Of a stretch of 64,000 bases of DNA, positions 20,847-29,789 are shown piece after piece. The stretch covers positions 496,001-560,000 of the forward strand of contig NC_017045.1 in assembly GCF_000252855.1 (NCBI RefSeq), read 5' to 3'. A program made the position numbers and the translations under genes. The stretch is from Riemerella anatipestifer ATCC 11845 = DSM 15868. Its GTDB lineage: Bacteria > Bacteroidota > Bacteroidia > Flavobacteriales > Weeksellaceae. The notes beneath the pieces are model-generated. The model searched no databases and had not been told where the DNA came from. It saw nothing but the letters and a program-made list of their open reading frames with translations. How positions within the stretch are numbered: position 1 is the stretch's first letter; the number at the start of each line of letters is the position of its first letter.

Positions 20847-21440
20847 ATGAAAAAAATTACAATTTTACTATTTGGTTTACTAATGTTTGGATTAACATAT
20901 TCTCAAAAAATAAATGGCTTAAAAATATATAAACAGAATGAACAATATTCTGAGAATGATTCTATTCCCAAAATAATTAATCCGCAAAAATGGGAATTAG
21001 AAAAGCCAATTATACTTCTAAATGACAAATATGTAGCAAGTGAAGTTTTGAACACAATAAATCCTAAAAAAATTGAATCCATAAAAATTGAGAAGAATAA
21101 AGTTCAAATTGACGGAACTGAATATAACGGTAAAATCATTGTAAAAACAAAAGCAAACTACGATTTAAGTTTATTGAAAATAAAAGATTTTATTGAGAAA
21201 TATGCTAGAATAAAGAATGGGGAGTATATATATTTTATTGATGGAGAAGTTCTAAATACTGATGAGAACTTAATGTATGTTGATGAAAAAAATATTATGC
21301 AAGTGAAAGTTACTAAACTCGATAAAACAGAAAAGTCAAAAAAATTATATTTTGTAAAATTATTGACACGAACAAAAGAAAATTTAAAAAAAGGAGATAC
21401 AATATATATTCGTGGAAATGAATTGAGTGTAAATAATTAA
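20847..21440 (+). CDS. Exported orphan protein
   Basis: A 197-residue protein with a signal peptide (MKKITILLFGLLMFGLTYSQ). The start is set at 20847 because the open frame upstream lacks signal-peptide character. The middle part (PIILLNDKYVASEVLNTINP, then KIESIKIEKNK and YNGKIIVKTK) resembles the plug-like segment of TonB-dependent receptors or carboxypeptidase-regulatory proteins, where a strand precedes 'I.SI.V.K', but no barrel follows. It is AT-rich and lies between ppc and a cassette-like repeat. Confidence 0.6.
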   Translation: MKKITILLFGLLMFGLTYSQKINGLKIYKQNEQYSENDSIPKIINPQKWELEKPIILLNDKYVASEVLNTINPKKIESIKIEKNKVQIDGTEYNGKIIVKTKANYDLSLLKIKDFIEKYARIKNGEYIYFIDGEVLNTDENLMYVDEKNIMQVKVTKLDKTEKSKKLYFVKLLTRTKENLKKGDTIYIRGNELSVNN

Positions 21441-21447
21441 AAAAACT

Positions 21448-21480
21448 GCAGCTAACATAGTATTTGCAAAGGGCGGGGTT
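21448..21480 (+). repeat. Cassette-like interspersed repeat, copy 2
   Basis: The second copy of the gctaac...tttgcaaa...gcggggtt pattern described at 12908-12942. It lies just after the stop of one exported orphan gene and about 100 bp before the next, with a TACTTTTC promoter-like element at 21523-21530. Confidence 0.55.
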
Positions 21481-21579
21481 AGGGAATGATAGGAGATTTT
21501 TTAATAATATTTCATCGTAAAATACTTTTCACTTCCACGATTTTGTTTAATCTAACATTTTTCCAAAAGACGGTCACAA

Positions 21580-22119
21580 ATGAAATTAGTTTTATCAATT
21601 GTTTTTGTAATTTATTCTACATCTAAGTTTCAATCACAAACTATTGTAAATGACAATAAAGAAGTTAGTATAATATTTCCTTTTGAATATGTAAAGTATT
21701 CTCTTGCAACTTATTATCTTTTTACAATTAAGAACAATTCAAATTTTAATTATTTTATTGATACATCCGTGAATTCATTTTGGGGTAGAGCATTAATTTT
21801 AAAAAATGGGAAATACCTTCCTCAAAAATCATATTATTCAAGTGGTTATCCCGCTGAAAGAGAATATAGTGAATGTGAAAAAGATTTTCAAATCATTATG
21901 AAAGGAGAATCTAAAAATGTTCTATTACCAATATTTCAATATAATGGAACCTATGATTTTGATAGCAATAATAATTACAGGGTTGTAATAAGTAATCAAA
22001 AATTTTCAAGAACTATTTCTTCAGAAATGGGATGTAAAAAATATATTGAACAAATGGAAAACAAAGGCTATAAACTTTTGGAAGGAAATATAAATTTGAG
22101 TCTTAAAATTGTTGAGTAA
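21580..22119 (+). CDS. Exported orphan protein
   Basis: A 179-residue protein with a probable signal peptide (MKLVLSIVFVIYSTSKFQSQ). The mature part is rich in Asn, Tyr and Lys, with beta-sandwich-like alternation (SLATYYLFTIKNNSNFNYFI, NYRVVISNQKFSRTISSEMG). No family recognised. It follows the second cassette-like repeat and precedes the FAD monooxygenase by 4 bp, so the two may share a transcript. Confidence 0.55.
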   Translation: MKLVLSIVFVIYSTSKFQSQTIVNDNKEVSIIFPFEYVKYSLATYYLFTIKNNSNFNYFIDTSVNSFWGRALILKNGKYLPQKSYYSSGYPAEREYSECEKDFQIIMKGESKNVLLPIFQYNGTYDFDSNNNYRVVISNQKFSRTISSEMGCKKYIEQMENKGYKLLEGNINLSLKIVE

Positions 22120-22123
22120 AAAA

Positions 22124-23251
22124 ATGGCGGAAACAATAAGCATAATTGGTGCAGGAATTGGCGGACTAACAACCGCCTTGATGCTGAAAAATAAAGGTTT
22201 CAATATAGAGGTTTTTGAAAGTTCAAAAGAAATAAAACCTGTTGGAGCAGGAATAATAATTGCAAATAATGCGATGCAGGTTTTTAAAAAGTTAGGCATT
22301 CAGGATAAAATTGAGAAGGCTGGCAACAGAATTTCCTGTATGAAAATTACGGATACACAACTAAAAAGTATCTCTGTAGTTGACCTGACCGAATACGAAA
22401 AAAAATATGGTGTACACAATATCGCAATACACCGAGGAGAATTGCAAAAAATACTTGTAAATGAAGTGGGCTATGACAATATAAGGCTCTCAAAACGGCT
22501 TATAAAAGTTCAAAAGTCTGAACCGTTTAAATTAACTTTTGAGGACTACTCAACCATGGAAAGTAAAATATTGATTGGTGCAGACGGTATAAACTCGGTA
22601 GTTAGAAAAGACTTATTTGAAGAAAGCAAATTACGAAATGCAAACCAAAAGTGTTGGAGAGGAATTTGTGAAATGAATTTACCTCAAAAATATCATAATG
22701 AACTTAATGAGGCATGGGGGAAAGGAAAACGATTTGGTTTCGTGAAAATTAGTGATAGAAAAGTATATTGGTATGCTTTAACAAATTCAAAAAACATAAA
22801 GCCTAACGAAATAAATTTATGTGAATTATTTAGTGAGTTTCACAGCGATATTTTGAAAATTATTTCTGCAACAGACAGAAATCAAATAGTAGTGAGTGAT
22901 ATTATTGATCTTAAACCAATTGATAAATGGCAAAAAAGAAATGTTTGCTTAGTTGGTGATGCAGCTCATGCTACAACACCGAATTTAGGACAAGGGGCTT
23001 GCCAAGCTATTGAAGATGCATATGTTCTAGGAAAGCTACTTGACAAAGGGATTAGTATAGAAAATACTTTTGAAAAATATGAAAATTTAAGACATAAAAA
23101 AGCTCACAAAATAGTAAATACAAGTTGGATACTTGGGAAAATAGCACATTTAGACAACCCATTTTTAGTCTGTTTAAGAAATAACATTTTAAGATTTACA
23201 CCAAAATTTGTAAACAAAATACAAACGGATAAAATATTTAAACTAAACTAA
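22124..23251 (+). CDS. FAD-dependent monooxygenase (PHBH/UbiH fold)
   Basis: A 375-residue class A flavoprotein monooxygenase. The Rossmann motif GAGIGGLTTALMLKNKG is at the N-terminus; the family motif LIGADGINSVVRKDLF (about 150-165) and the second FAD/GD motif VCLVGDAAHATTPNLGQGAC (about 275-295) are complete. Such enzymes hydroxylate or epoxidise aromatic or polycyclic substrates with NAD(P)H and O2; the substrate is unknown. The overall pattern is nearer salicylate-hydroxylase/zeaxanthin-epoxidase-like enzymes than TetX. The start at ATG 22124 gives the usual motif spacing; the upstream TTG lies inside the preceding gene. Codon use is AT-rich like the neighbouring orphans, suggesting transfer. 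Confidence 0.8.
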   Translation: MAETISIIGAGIGGLTTALMLKNKGFNIEVFESSKEIKPVGAGIIIANNAMQVFKKLGIQDKIEKAGNRISCMKITDTQLKSISVVDLTEYEKKYGVHNIAIHRGELQKILVNEVGYDNIRLSKRLIKVQKSEPFKLTFEDYSTMESKILIGADGINSVVRKDLFEESKLRNANQKCWRGICEMNLPQKYHNELNEAWGKGKRFGFVKISDRKVYWYALTNSKNIKPNEINLCELFSEFHSDILKIISATDRNQIVVSDIIDLKPIDKWQKRNVCLVGDAAHATTPNLGQGACQAIEDAYVLGKLLDKGISIENTFEKYENLRHKKAHKIVNTSWILGKIAHLDNPFLVCLRNNILRFTPKFVNKIQTDKIFKLN

Positions 23252-23352
23252 CAAAAGTGAGGCAAAAAATAGCTTCAATTGAACTTTGATGCTAAAGTTT
23301 CCAGTCTTCATCAATATCTAAAACATTATATAACATTTCATTCACAAATATT

Positions 23353-23386
23353 AAAAAAGCTACCTCAATTTTGAGATAGCTTTTTT
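23353..23386. terminator. Bidirectional terminator, repeated hairpin type
   Basis: An imperfect stem of about 14 bp (AAAAAAGCTACCTCAA with TTGAGATAGCTTTTTT) between the convergent monooxygenase and E2 genes. Nearly the same stem occurs at 44835-44870. Confidence 0.8.
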
Positions 23387-23414
23387 AGTATTTAATCTTA
23401 GAAAATTTTACAAT

Positions 23415-24728
23415 TTAAATCTCTGTATCCAAATCCCAATTCTCTAGATAATCGTGAACTGCTTTTAAGAACATTCCGCCCAGAGAACCATCTACCACAC
23501 GGTGGTCATAAGAATGGCTCATAAACATTTTCTGTCTAATTGCAATTACATCGCCCTCTGGAGTTTCTAGTACCGCAGGTTTTTTAACAATAGCTCCTAC
23601 TGCCAAAATAGCCACCTGAGGCAAAGGAATAATTGGTGTACCCATTAAATTACCAAAAGAACCAATATTAGAAATAGTATAAGTAGCTCCTTGAGTATCT
23701 TCTGGTTTTAGTTTTTTATTTCTCGCACGATGAGCCAAATCATTGATAGCTTTAGCTAAGCCACTTAAAGATAATTGGTCTGCGTTTTTAATTACAGGCA
23801 CAATAAGATTTCCATCTGGTAAAGCTGTTGCCATACCTATATTGATATTTTTCTTCTTAATAATTTTATCTCCATCTACAGAGACATTAATCATTGGATA
23901 ATCCTGAATAGCCTTCACTACCGCTCTTACAAAAATAGGCATAAACGTAAGCTTTTCGCCCTCTCTCTGTTGGAAAACATTTTTATACTTATTTCTCCAT
24001 TTCACCACATTGGTAACATCACTCTCAATAAACGAACTTACGTGAGGAGCCGTGTGTTTACTACGCACCATAGAATCAGCAATAATTTTTCTAACTCTAT
24101 CCATTTGTATCACTTCGTCTCCCTCAGAAGTGCTTACAGGTACAGAAGATACCGCAGACGCACTACTAGATGCTACCACCTGAGGCACTTCCTGCTTCAT
24201 AACAGATGACGAAGATTGACCTCTATTCTCCACATATTTTAATATATCTTCTTTAGTAATTCTACCTTCTAGACCTGTACCTTGTATAGTTTTTAATTCA
24301 GCTTCCGAAATATTTTCTTCCTGAGCAATAGATTTCACTAAAGGCGACAAATATAAATCTCCTGAAAACTCTACTTTCAACTCATTTAGAGGTGCTTCTA
24401 TTGTTTTTATAACATCAGCACTAGGAACTTCCTCTGCAGTTTCAACTACTTTTGGTACTTCTTGAATAGTATCTGATACGGCACCGCCCTCTGTTTCTAA
24501 TATCGCAATAGCCTCTCCTACTTGTGCTACTTCGTCTTTTTGTTTTAAAATTTTAACAATCTTCCCCGAAACAGGAGTAGGAACATCTGAGTCTACTTTG
24601 TCTGTTGCTATTTCCACTACACTATCATCCTCGTTTACGAAGTCACCCTCATCAAATAGCCAAGAAATAATAGTTGCTTCCATAACGCCTTCTCCCATTG
24701 AAGGAAGTAATAATTTATATTCTGCCAT
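23415..24728 (-). CDS. 2-oxoacid dehydrogenase complex E2 (dihydrolipoamide acyltransferase)
   Basis: Transfers the acyl group from E1-bound thiamine to CoA. 437 residues from ATG 24728; a TTG seven codons upstream overlaps the TATCTTTG promoter element at 24747-24754 and is unlikely. Layout: one lipoyl domain with lipoylated Lys44 (EIATDKVDSDV), an acidic linker, the E3/E1-binding domain (about 128-168, YLSPLVKSIAQEE, GTGLEGRITKEDIL), a Ser/Ala/Val-rich linker and the catalytic domain ending in SHSYDHRVVDG with His409. One lipoyl domain and the GEGVMEATI start suggest a branched-chain or general 2-oxoacid complex rather than the pyruvate complex. No E1 or E3 gene is adjacent. Confidence 0.9.
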   Translation of the reverse strand: MAEYKLLLPSMGEGVMEATIISWLFDEGDFVNEDDSVVEIATDKVDSDVPTPVSGKIVKILKQKDEVAQVGEAIAILETEGGAVSDTIQEVPKVVETAEEVPSADVIKTIEAPLNELKVEFSGDLYLSPLVKSIAQEENISEAELKTIQGTGLEGRITKEDILKYVENRGQSSSSVMKQEVPQVVASSSASAVSSVPVSTSEGDEVIQMDRVRKIIADSMVRSKHTAPHVSSFIESDVTNVVKWRNKYKNVFQQREGEKLTFMPIFVRAVVKAIQDYPMINVSVDGDKIIKKKNINIGMATALPDGNLIVPVIKNADQLSLSGLAKAINDLAHRARNKKLKPEDTQGATYTISNIGSFGNLMGTPIIPLPQVAILAVGAIVKKPAVLETPEGDVIAIRQKMFMSHSYDHRVVDGSLGGMFLKAVHDYLENWDLDTEI

Positions 24729-24811
24729 TGTTTTATTGGTTTTTAGCAAAGATAATATTTTTTTAAACTTTCACACGAATTTCATCGTTCAATTTTTCAA
24801 CGATAGCCTAT

Positions 24812-25465
24812 TTAAACGCCATCTGTATCTCCCAACATTGGAACAAACTTATACACTCCAAAAGTTTCCTTTTCTATTTCTGTTTCAGAAATTTTGGTAA
24901 ATCTATAAAGTATCTGCTCTTCTAAAGCCCCTAGCGGAATGACCATTTTACCTCCTACTTTAAGTTGCTTTAACAATTCCACAGGCAAAGTTTCAGCCCC
25001 GCAGGTTACAATAATTTTATCAAACGGAGCAAAAGTAGGCAATCCTAAAAAACCATCTCCAAAACTTTGAAAATGTGGACGAAGCCCTAAAATTTTAAAC
25101 ATCTTTTTAGAAAAATCAAATAGTTTTTTCTGTCTTTCAATAGTGTAAACTTTCGCTCCCATCACCATAAGAACTGCTGCTTGATAGCCGCTACCTGTGC
25201 CTATTTCTAATATTTTTTCTCCTTTCTCTACCTGTAATAATTCTGTTTGCTCAGCCACAGTAGAAGGGTGAGAAATCGTTTGATGTGCAGCAATAGGAAA
25301 TGCTCTATCTTCGTAGGCATAATCCTCAAAAACACTTTCCAAAAAAAAATGACGAGGCAATGCTCCTATCGCTGATAGCACATTTTCATCACAAATACCC
25401 AATTTTTCTCTTAGATATTCTACCAATATTTTTCGTTTTCCTTTATGTACAAATGTATCTTTCAT
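24812..25465 (-). CDS. pcm: Protein-L-isoaspartate O-methyltransferase
   Basis: Repairs age-damaged proteins by methylating L-isoaspartyl residues with S-adenosylmethionine. 217 residues. Family blocks are AFPIAAHQTISHPSTVAEQTEL (substrate-binding region), the SAM-binding motif ILEIGTGSGYQAAVL, and KIIVTCGAETLPVELLKQLKVGGKMVIPLG. Monocistronic in appearance; its stop lies 84 bp before the E2 start, and the M14 peptidase gene lies 21 bp upstream on the same strand. Confidence 0.93.
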   Translation of the reverse strand: MKDTFVHKGKRKILVEYLREKLGICDENVLSAIGALPRHFFLESVFEDYAYEDRAFPIAAHQTISHPSTVAEQTELLQVEKGEKILEIGTGSGYQAAVLMVMGAKVYTIERQKKLFDFSKKMFKILGLRPHFQSFGDGFLGLPTFAPFDKIIVTCGAETLPVELLKQLKVGGKMVIPLGALEEQILYRFTKISETEIEKETFGVYKFVPMLGDTDGV

Positions 25466-25486
25466 TTTATTTTTGGAAAAAGAAAG

Positions 25487-26593
25487 TTATTCTACTTTAA
25501 AATCAACAACAGCGTCTAATTTAGGATATTTTTTATCACTCACAAAGCGTTTACCTGTACAATCTATTTCCTTCCAACCTTTCTTTCTACTACAATCGCC
25601 CACCTCTACCACATAAGGCACAAAGCTAATTTCCTCATCTCCTTCATTATAAACTTCCTTATATTGTACTGCCACATCTAACACACAAGGGAAATTAGTA
25701 TTTAGTTTTACATTCCTATAAATAATGTCATAATGAGTTTCTCTATTTTCTGGAATCTCAAAATACTTCTCATATCCGCCAGTTTCTCCTTTTAAATCAG
25801 CCATTGCCATCAAAGCATAGTAAAGAGCTTTAGTGTAGTAGTGTCTCGTATTTGCACGAGTATAATCATCAAAGAAATGCCCACCTTCAAACAAAACAGT
25901 AGGAATTCCTGCCTTCATAAAATTATCTCCCGTAGAAGTTGGGTAAAACTCATCTGAATAACGCCCTATTTGATTTGGAATTTCTAATGATAACTTGCTA
26001 AAAATCTCAGCAATCACCGCCATACTTTTCTTTCTATTTTCTGTAACTTCTCTCTCTACATTTTCAGATGGTGCTAAAAAAGATAAAGTCGCAGGATGAA
26101 CCGCATCCGTTGTAAAAATAGTCCTTTGGTCGTGCAAATTAAGAGCATAGTGATAATCACCTCTCAAAACGATTTCTTTTAGAAGTCTCATTTCTAAAGA
26201 AGATTCTTTAATAAAGTCTCTGTTAATATCTATATCTAAAGCGTTTCTTCTCGTCCAAACTGCTGAACCATCAGGATTAAGCATCCAAATAAAATCCAAT
26301 TTTATCTCTTGCCAAAGTTCTTCAGATAAAGATGGATTATATTCTAAAGATTCTAATAAATCCAACATAGCTAAAGTTGCAGTAGATTCATTACCGTGCA
26401 TCTGACTCCAAGCGACTATATTGGTTCTCCCTTTTCCTATACTCATCATATAAATGGGTCTTCCCATAGGAGAAGTTCCTATCTGTTCTAAAACACTCCC
26501 ATACTTCTCTTTTAGAAAAACAAACAATTTTTCGGGCGAAATATATCTATTTTTAAAGTTTACATTTTTAACATACGAAAACACATTTGTCAT
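25487..26593 (-). CDS. M14 family zinc carboxypeptidase
   Basis: A 368-residue metallopeptidase-like protein. The zinc site is visible: His66 and Glu69 in QMHGNES, and the third ligand in ALNLHDQRT; the arginine/substrate motif DINRDF and the VLFEGGHFFDD segment with its conserved glutamate follow. No signal peptide, so it should be cytoplasmic, like other M14 zinc carboxypeptidases seen in flavobacteria. ATG 26593 is chosen: the longer GTG frame would start inside the promoter at 26614-26642. Confidence 0.85.
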   Translation of the reverse strand: MTNVFSYVKNVNFKNRYISPEKLFVFLKEKYGSVLEQIGTSPMGRPIYMMSIGKGRTNIVAWSQMHGNESTATLAMLDLLESLEYNPSLSEELWQEIKLDFIWMLNPDGSAVWTRRNALDIDINRDFIKESSLEMRLLKEIVLRGDYHYALNLHDQRTIFTTDAVHPATLSFLAPSENVEREVTENRKKSMAVIAEIFSKLSLEIPNQIGRYSDEFYPTSTGDNFMKAGIPTVLFEGGHFFDDYTRANTRHYYTKALYYALMAMADLKGETGGYEKYFEIPENRETHYDIIYRNVKLNTNFPCVLDVAVQYKEVYNEGDEEISFVPYVVEVGDCSRKKGWKEIDCTGKRFVSDKKYPKLDAVVDFKVE

Positions 26594-26613
26594 AACAAAT
26601 ATTTTTACTTCCA

Positions 26614-26642
26614 CAAAGATAATACTAAAAAAGCAAAAACAA
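26614..26642 (-). promoter_or_regulatory. Promoter of the M14 peptidase gene
   Basis: On the minus strand TTG (26642-26640), an 18-bp spacer and TATCTTTG (26621-26614), matching the Bacteroidota -33/-7 layout. The start site would fall a few bases before ATG 26593. Confidence 0.6.
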
Positions 26643-26928
26643 TATTTTACTTTTGTAAATTATTTAAACACTCCTATATGACTAAATGTCTGTTGATAAA
26701 ATTGTGGATTAAATACAATTCAATTAAAAATCATTAAATATTTAAAATCAGTGTTTTATAAATTTTATATAAAGTTATTTTTCAAATTAACTTTAATTAT
26801 ATATACAGCCATTTATCTTCATTTGTAGAAACTAACATTAAACACTTACAAATGTATATTTTACCGAAAACATACTTTTGTTTACATTTATAAATAGCTG
26901 GGATTTTTTATTTTCATATCTTTGCTTT
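26643..26928. other. AT-rich divergent intergenic region
   Basis: About 290 bp between the divergent M14 peptidase and TerC genes. No gene or stable hairpin seen. A TATCTTTG -7-type element at 26917-26924 ends only 4 bp before the TerC ATG, implying a very short or absent 5' leader for that gene. Confidence 0.45.
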
Positions 26929-27984
26929 ATGACAAACGAAACTATATTTCTACTAGGATTTTTAATATTCATTGGGATTGTTATGGCTCTAGATTTAGGA
27001 GTACTTAGCAAAACAAAAAATAAAAAAACGGAAGGTATTTCCTTTAAGAAAGCCTTGCTGATGAGTGTTTTTGTAGTCTGCCTTTCTATGGTCTTCTACT
27101 CTATTCTGTTAGGATTTGGGCATCAATTACACGGCATTGATAGTATTGAAAAACTAGAAACCATTGTTCAGAAACATAGACATCCTATAAAAATAATCCC
27201 AAATGATTTGGAAACGAGCATCCAGATTTATAACCAAAATTTAGGACTAGAATATCTTACAGGCTATGTTGTAGAATACGCTTTATCGGTAGATAATATA
27301 TTTGTAATTGTACTAATATTTACAGCTTTTGGCGTTGAGAAAAGGAATTACCACAGAGTGCTATTTTGGGGAATTCTAGGAGCTGTTGTTATGAGGTTTA
27401 TGTTTATTTTCATAGGAGCGGCACTTATAGAAAGATTTGCTTGGATAATGTATGTTTTTGGAGCATTTCTAGTGTTTACAGGTATTAAAATGTTCCTTTC
27501 AAAAGAGGAAGAAGAAAGTATAGATACTGAAAAACATCCTGTAGTAAAGTTTGCTAATAAGTACTTTAAAGTTCATAATCAGTTTGTAGGAAATAAATTC
27601 TTTGTAAATATAGACGGAGTAAAAAAAATGACCCCTCTATTTCTAGTACTTATCATTATAGAATTTACCGACTTAATCTTTGCCGTAGATAGTATTCCTG
27701 CTATCTTCTCTGTTACTAAAGACCCTTACATAGTGTTCTTTTCTAATATTTTTGCAATCATAGGTCTTAGGTCTATGTTCTTCCTATTGGCAGGAATTAT
27801 AGATAAATTTAGATTCTTAAAAATAGGTCTAGCGGTATTGCTTACCTTCATAGGAGCGAAAATGCTTCTGCATCATCAGCTAGATGAGCTTGGCTTTACC
27901 ACTACACATTCACTTATCATAATTGTAAGTATTTTGGCTGTAAGCATTCTTACCTCTTTAATTCCAGCGAGAAAAACAGATTAA
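26929..27984 (+). CDS. TerC family integral membrane protein
   Basis: A 351-residue polytopic membrane protein of the TerC/Alx family, linked to metal (manganese, tellurium) efflux or metalation of exported proteins. Conserved family blocks are MALDLGVLSK at the N-terminus (acidic residue in TM1), EYALSVDNIFVIVLIF, and EFTDLIFAVDSIPAIFSVT with acidic intramembrane residues. I took ATG 26929; the upstream extension overlaps the promoter. A hairpin terminator follows. Confidence 0.9.
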   Translation: MTNETIFLLGFLIFIGIVMALDLGVLSKTKNKKTEGISFKKALLMSVFVVCLSMVFYSILLGFGHQLHGIDSIEKLETIVQKHRHPIKIIPNDLETSIQIYNQNLGLEYLTGYVVEYALSVDNIFVIVLIFTAFGVEKRNYHRVLFWGILGAVVMRFMFIFIGAALIERFAWIMYVFGAFLVFTGIKMFLSKEEEESIDTEKHPVVKFANKYFKVHNQFVGNKFFVNIDGVKKMTPLFLVLIIIEFTDLIFAVDSIPAIFSVTKDPYIVFFSNIFAIIGLRSMFFLLAGIIDKFRFLKIGLAVLLTFIGAKMLLHHQLDELGFTTTHSLIIIVSILAVSILTSLIPARKTD

Positions 27985-28017
27985 ATTCTACGAATATTTA
28001 CATATTTAAAATTAAAT

Positions 28018-28053
28018 AAAGTGCTTATAATGAATTATTTATAAGCACTTTTT
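28018..28053 (+). terminator. Terminator of the TerC gene
   Basis: Perfect stem AAAGTGCTTATAA with TTATAAGCACTTT followed by a T-rich tract, 34 bp after the TerC stop. Confidence 0.85.
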
Positions 28054-28097
28054 ATTTTTGTAAATTTTAGTTTTTATCTTTACTTTACAAATGTTTA

Positions 28098-28127
28098 TTG
28101 TTAACTCATTTATTTATTTTACTTTTG
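28098..28127 (+). promoter_or_regulatory. Promoter of the HTH regulator gene
   Basis: TTG (28098-28100), 19-bp spacer, TACTTTTG (28120-28127): an excellent Bacteroidota promoter match, 36 bp before ATG 28164. Confidence 0.65.
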
Positions 28128-28163
28128 TAAAATTCAATGATTAACAATTGTAATCTCTATTTT

Positions 28164-28670
28164 ATGAGTTTAAATGAAAGAATATCCAAAGTTATAGCTT
28201 ATTCGGAACTTACCGCCTCTGATTTTGCTGACGAAATAGAAGTACAGCGTTCTAGTATTTCTCATATCACTTCAGGGAGAAACAAACCCTCTCTTGACTT
28301 TATTATAAAAATAAAAGACCGATTTCCAGAAATTGAATGGGATTGGCTCATCAATGGAGAAGGCGAAATGCTAAAAAGCGGTAATCCCTCCGAAAGTGAT
28401 AATAAAGAGCAGCCCGCTTCTCCCCTCCCCGATTTATTTAGTTTTGAGGATAATTTTATCAGTGAGGAAAAAAAACAAGTTTTCCCTAATCCACGAGAAT
28501 ATCATAAAACGGAATTAGACACAGAAGCTGAACTTATACGAGAATCTCAGCCATTAGAAAATTCAGACTCCGAAAAGATTATTAACATTGAAAAAGAACC
28601 TAGCACTCCAAAAGTTAAAAGAGTGGTTTTATTTTTTGATAATGGAAAGTTTGAGAGCTACGAAATGTAA
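28164..28670 (+). CDS. Cro/CI-type helix-turn-helix regulator
   Basis: A 168-residue protein. The N-terminal domain (MSLNERISKVIAYSELTASD, then FADEIEVQRSSISHITSGRN) is an HTH_3 (Xre) DNA-binding fold; it continues to EWDWLINGEGEML. The C-terminal hundred residues are acidic and low in complexity, with a short conserved-looking tail (VKRVVLFFDNGKFESYEM). No Ser-Lys LexA-type peptidase dyad is seen. ATG 28164 matches the usual start of this family; an in-frame ATG at 28137 is possible. Its targets are unknown; it may bind its own promoter. Confidence 0.75.
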   Translation: MSLNERISKVIAYSELTASDFADEIEVQRSSISHITSGRNKPSLDFIIKIKDRFPEIEWDWLINGEGEMLKSGNPSESDNKEQPASPLPDLFSFEDNFISEEKKQVFPNPREYHKTELDTEAELIRESQPLENSDSEKIINIEKEPSTPKVKRVVLFFDNGKFESYEM

Positions 28671-28677
28671 TTACATT

Positions 28678-29628
28678 TTACTCTTTACTCAACCATTTAT
28701 CTATCTCTTCAAAAGTTACTTCTCTTTGTTCAATCCAAGGAAAATGACCTGCTTTATCAATTATTACTAATGTTGATTTTGGCAAGTTGGTATGTAATTC
28801 TTTTGCATATTTAGGAGGATTATTGGTATCGTATTTACCATTGATAATCAATATTTTTGTATTGATACCTTTAAACTTGCTTTGAAATTCCAAATATTTT
28901 GAACGTTCTTCTACACTTTCTTGATAAAATTCATTATTGATAGGCAATCTTCTTCCTGCTTTTGATATTTCTTTAACAATTGGTATCACCTTTTGTGAAC
29001 TATCTTCATTATAAGTCCACCATTTTAGTGGAGCATTAGAAATATCATTTCCTTTATCATCTTGGTTGGTTTTGTGCAATATCATATAATCCCAATCTTT
29101 AACTACCTTCGCAAACCATTGAGATTCGGCTATTCGCTTATTTTCAGACTGCTTCCTTCTTTCTATGGACTCGTCCTGTGTACCCACATAGCTAGTTCCC
29201 GATAAAATCATTCCCGAAACATTTTTAGGATACTCAACAGCATATTGTAATGCTATACCACTTTGATCAGAATGACCAAATAGCCAAATTTTATTAACTC
29301 CAATTTTCTGCCTTAACAATTCTATTTCCCTCACAGAATAAGAAGGGCTGTATTCCTTTAAACTTGCTGGAGTGTCAGAACCACCTGTTCCTCTAGAATT
29401 GTAATAAACCATCGTAAATTTATCTTCTAAAGGTTTTAAGGTTAGTTCATATCCAATTTTTCCCGAGCTAGGATGCCCTACTATCATTATTGGACCTTTT
29501 CCTTTAACTACAAAGTTGATGTTTAGTCCATCTATCTTTTCAGTATAACTTCCACTCTCAATTATAGGAGTTGATACACAAGAAATAAATAGAACTGACC
29601 ATAAAAAAACACTAATAAGTCTTTTCAT
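28678..29628 (-). CDS. Alpha/beta-hydrolase lipoprotein
   Basis: A 316-residue protein with a lipoprotein signal (LWSVLFISCVST, Cys17), so probably membrane-anchored outside the cytoplasm. The alpha/beta-hydrolase fold is shown by the oxyanion region MIVGHPSSG, YYNSRGTGGSDTP, the nucleophile Ser120 in WLFGHSDQSGIAL, an Asp in ILIINGKYDTNN and the catalytic His in DKAGHFPWIEQ. The nucleophile elbow is GHSDQ, not the standard G-x-S-x-G. It resembles proline-iminopeptidase-type hydrolases; the substrate is unknown. It converges with the HTH gene with only 7 bp between stops. Confidence 0.75.
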   Translation of the reverse strand: MKRLISVFLWSVLFISCVSTPIIESGSYTEKIDGLNINFVVKGKGPIMIVGHPSSGKIGYELTLKPLEDKFTMVYYNSRGTGGSDTPASLKEYSPSYSVREIELLRQKIGVNKIWLFGHSDQSGIALQYAVEYPKNVSGMILSGTSYVGTQDESIERRKQSENKRIAESQWFAKVVKDWDYMILHKTNQDDKGNDISNAPLKWWTYNEDSSQKVIPIVKEISKAGRRLPINNEFYQESVEERSKYLEFQSKFKGINTKILIINGKYDTNNPPKYAKELHTNLPKSTLVIIDKAGHFPWIEQREVTFEEIDKWLSKE

Positions 29629-29789
29629 AAAATAACTTCTAACAGAAAAAATCTAATTACAACTAAAAGTCCCTGATTTTATTATGAAATCCACAATTCA
29701 CTCATTCCAAGTATTTTCAATTTTAATAAAGTATGCCAAATAGCCAATACCTAATAAATACACTGAAGATCAATTAAATATAAATCATT

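Noticed and set aside
22124-23251. TetX-type tetracycline-inactivating enzyme
   Set aside because: Only the general FAD-monooxygenase motifs are shared; TetX-specific segments are absent, and the pattern fits other class A monooxygenases better.
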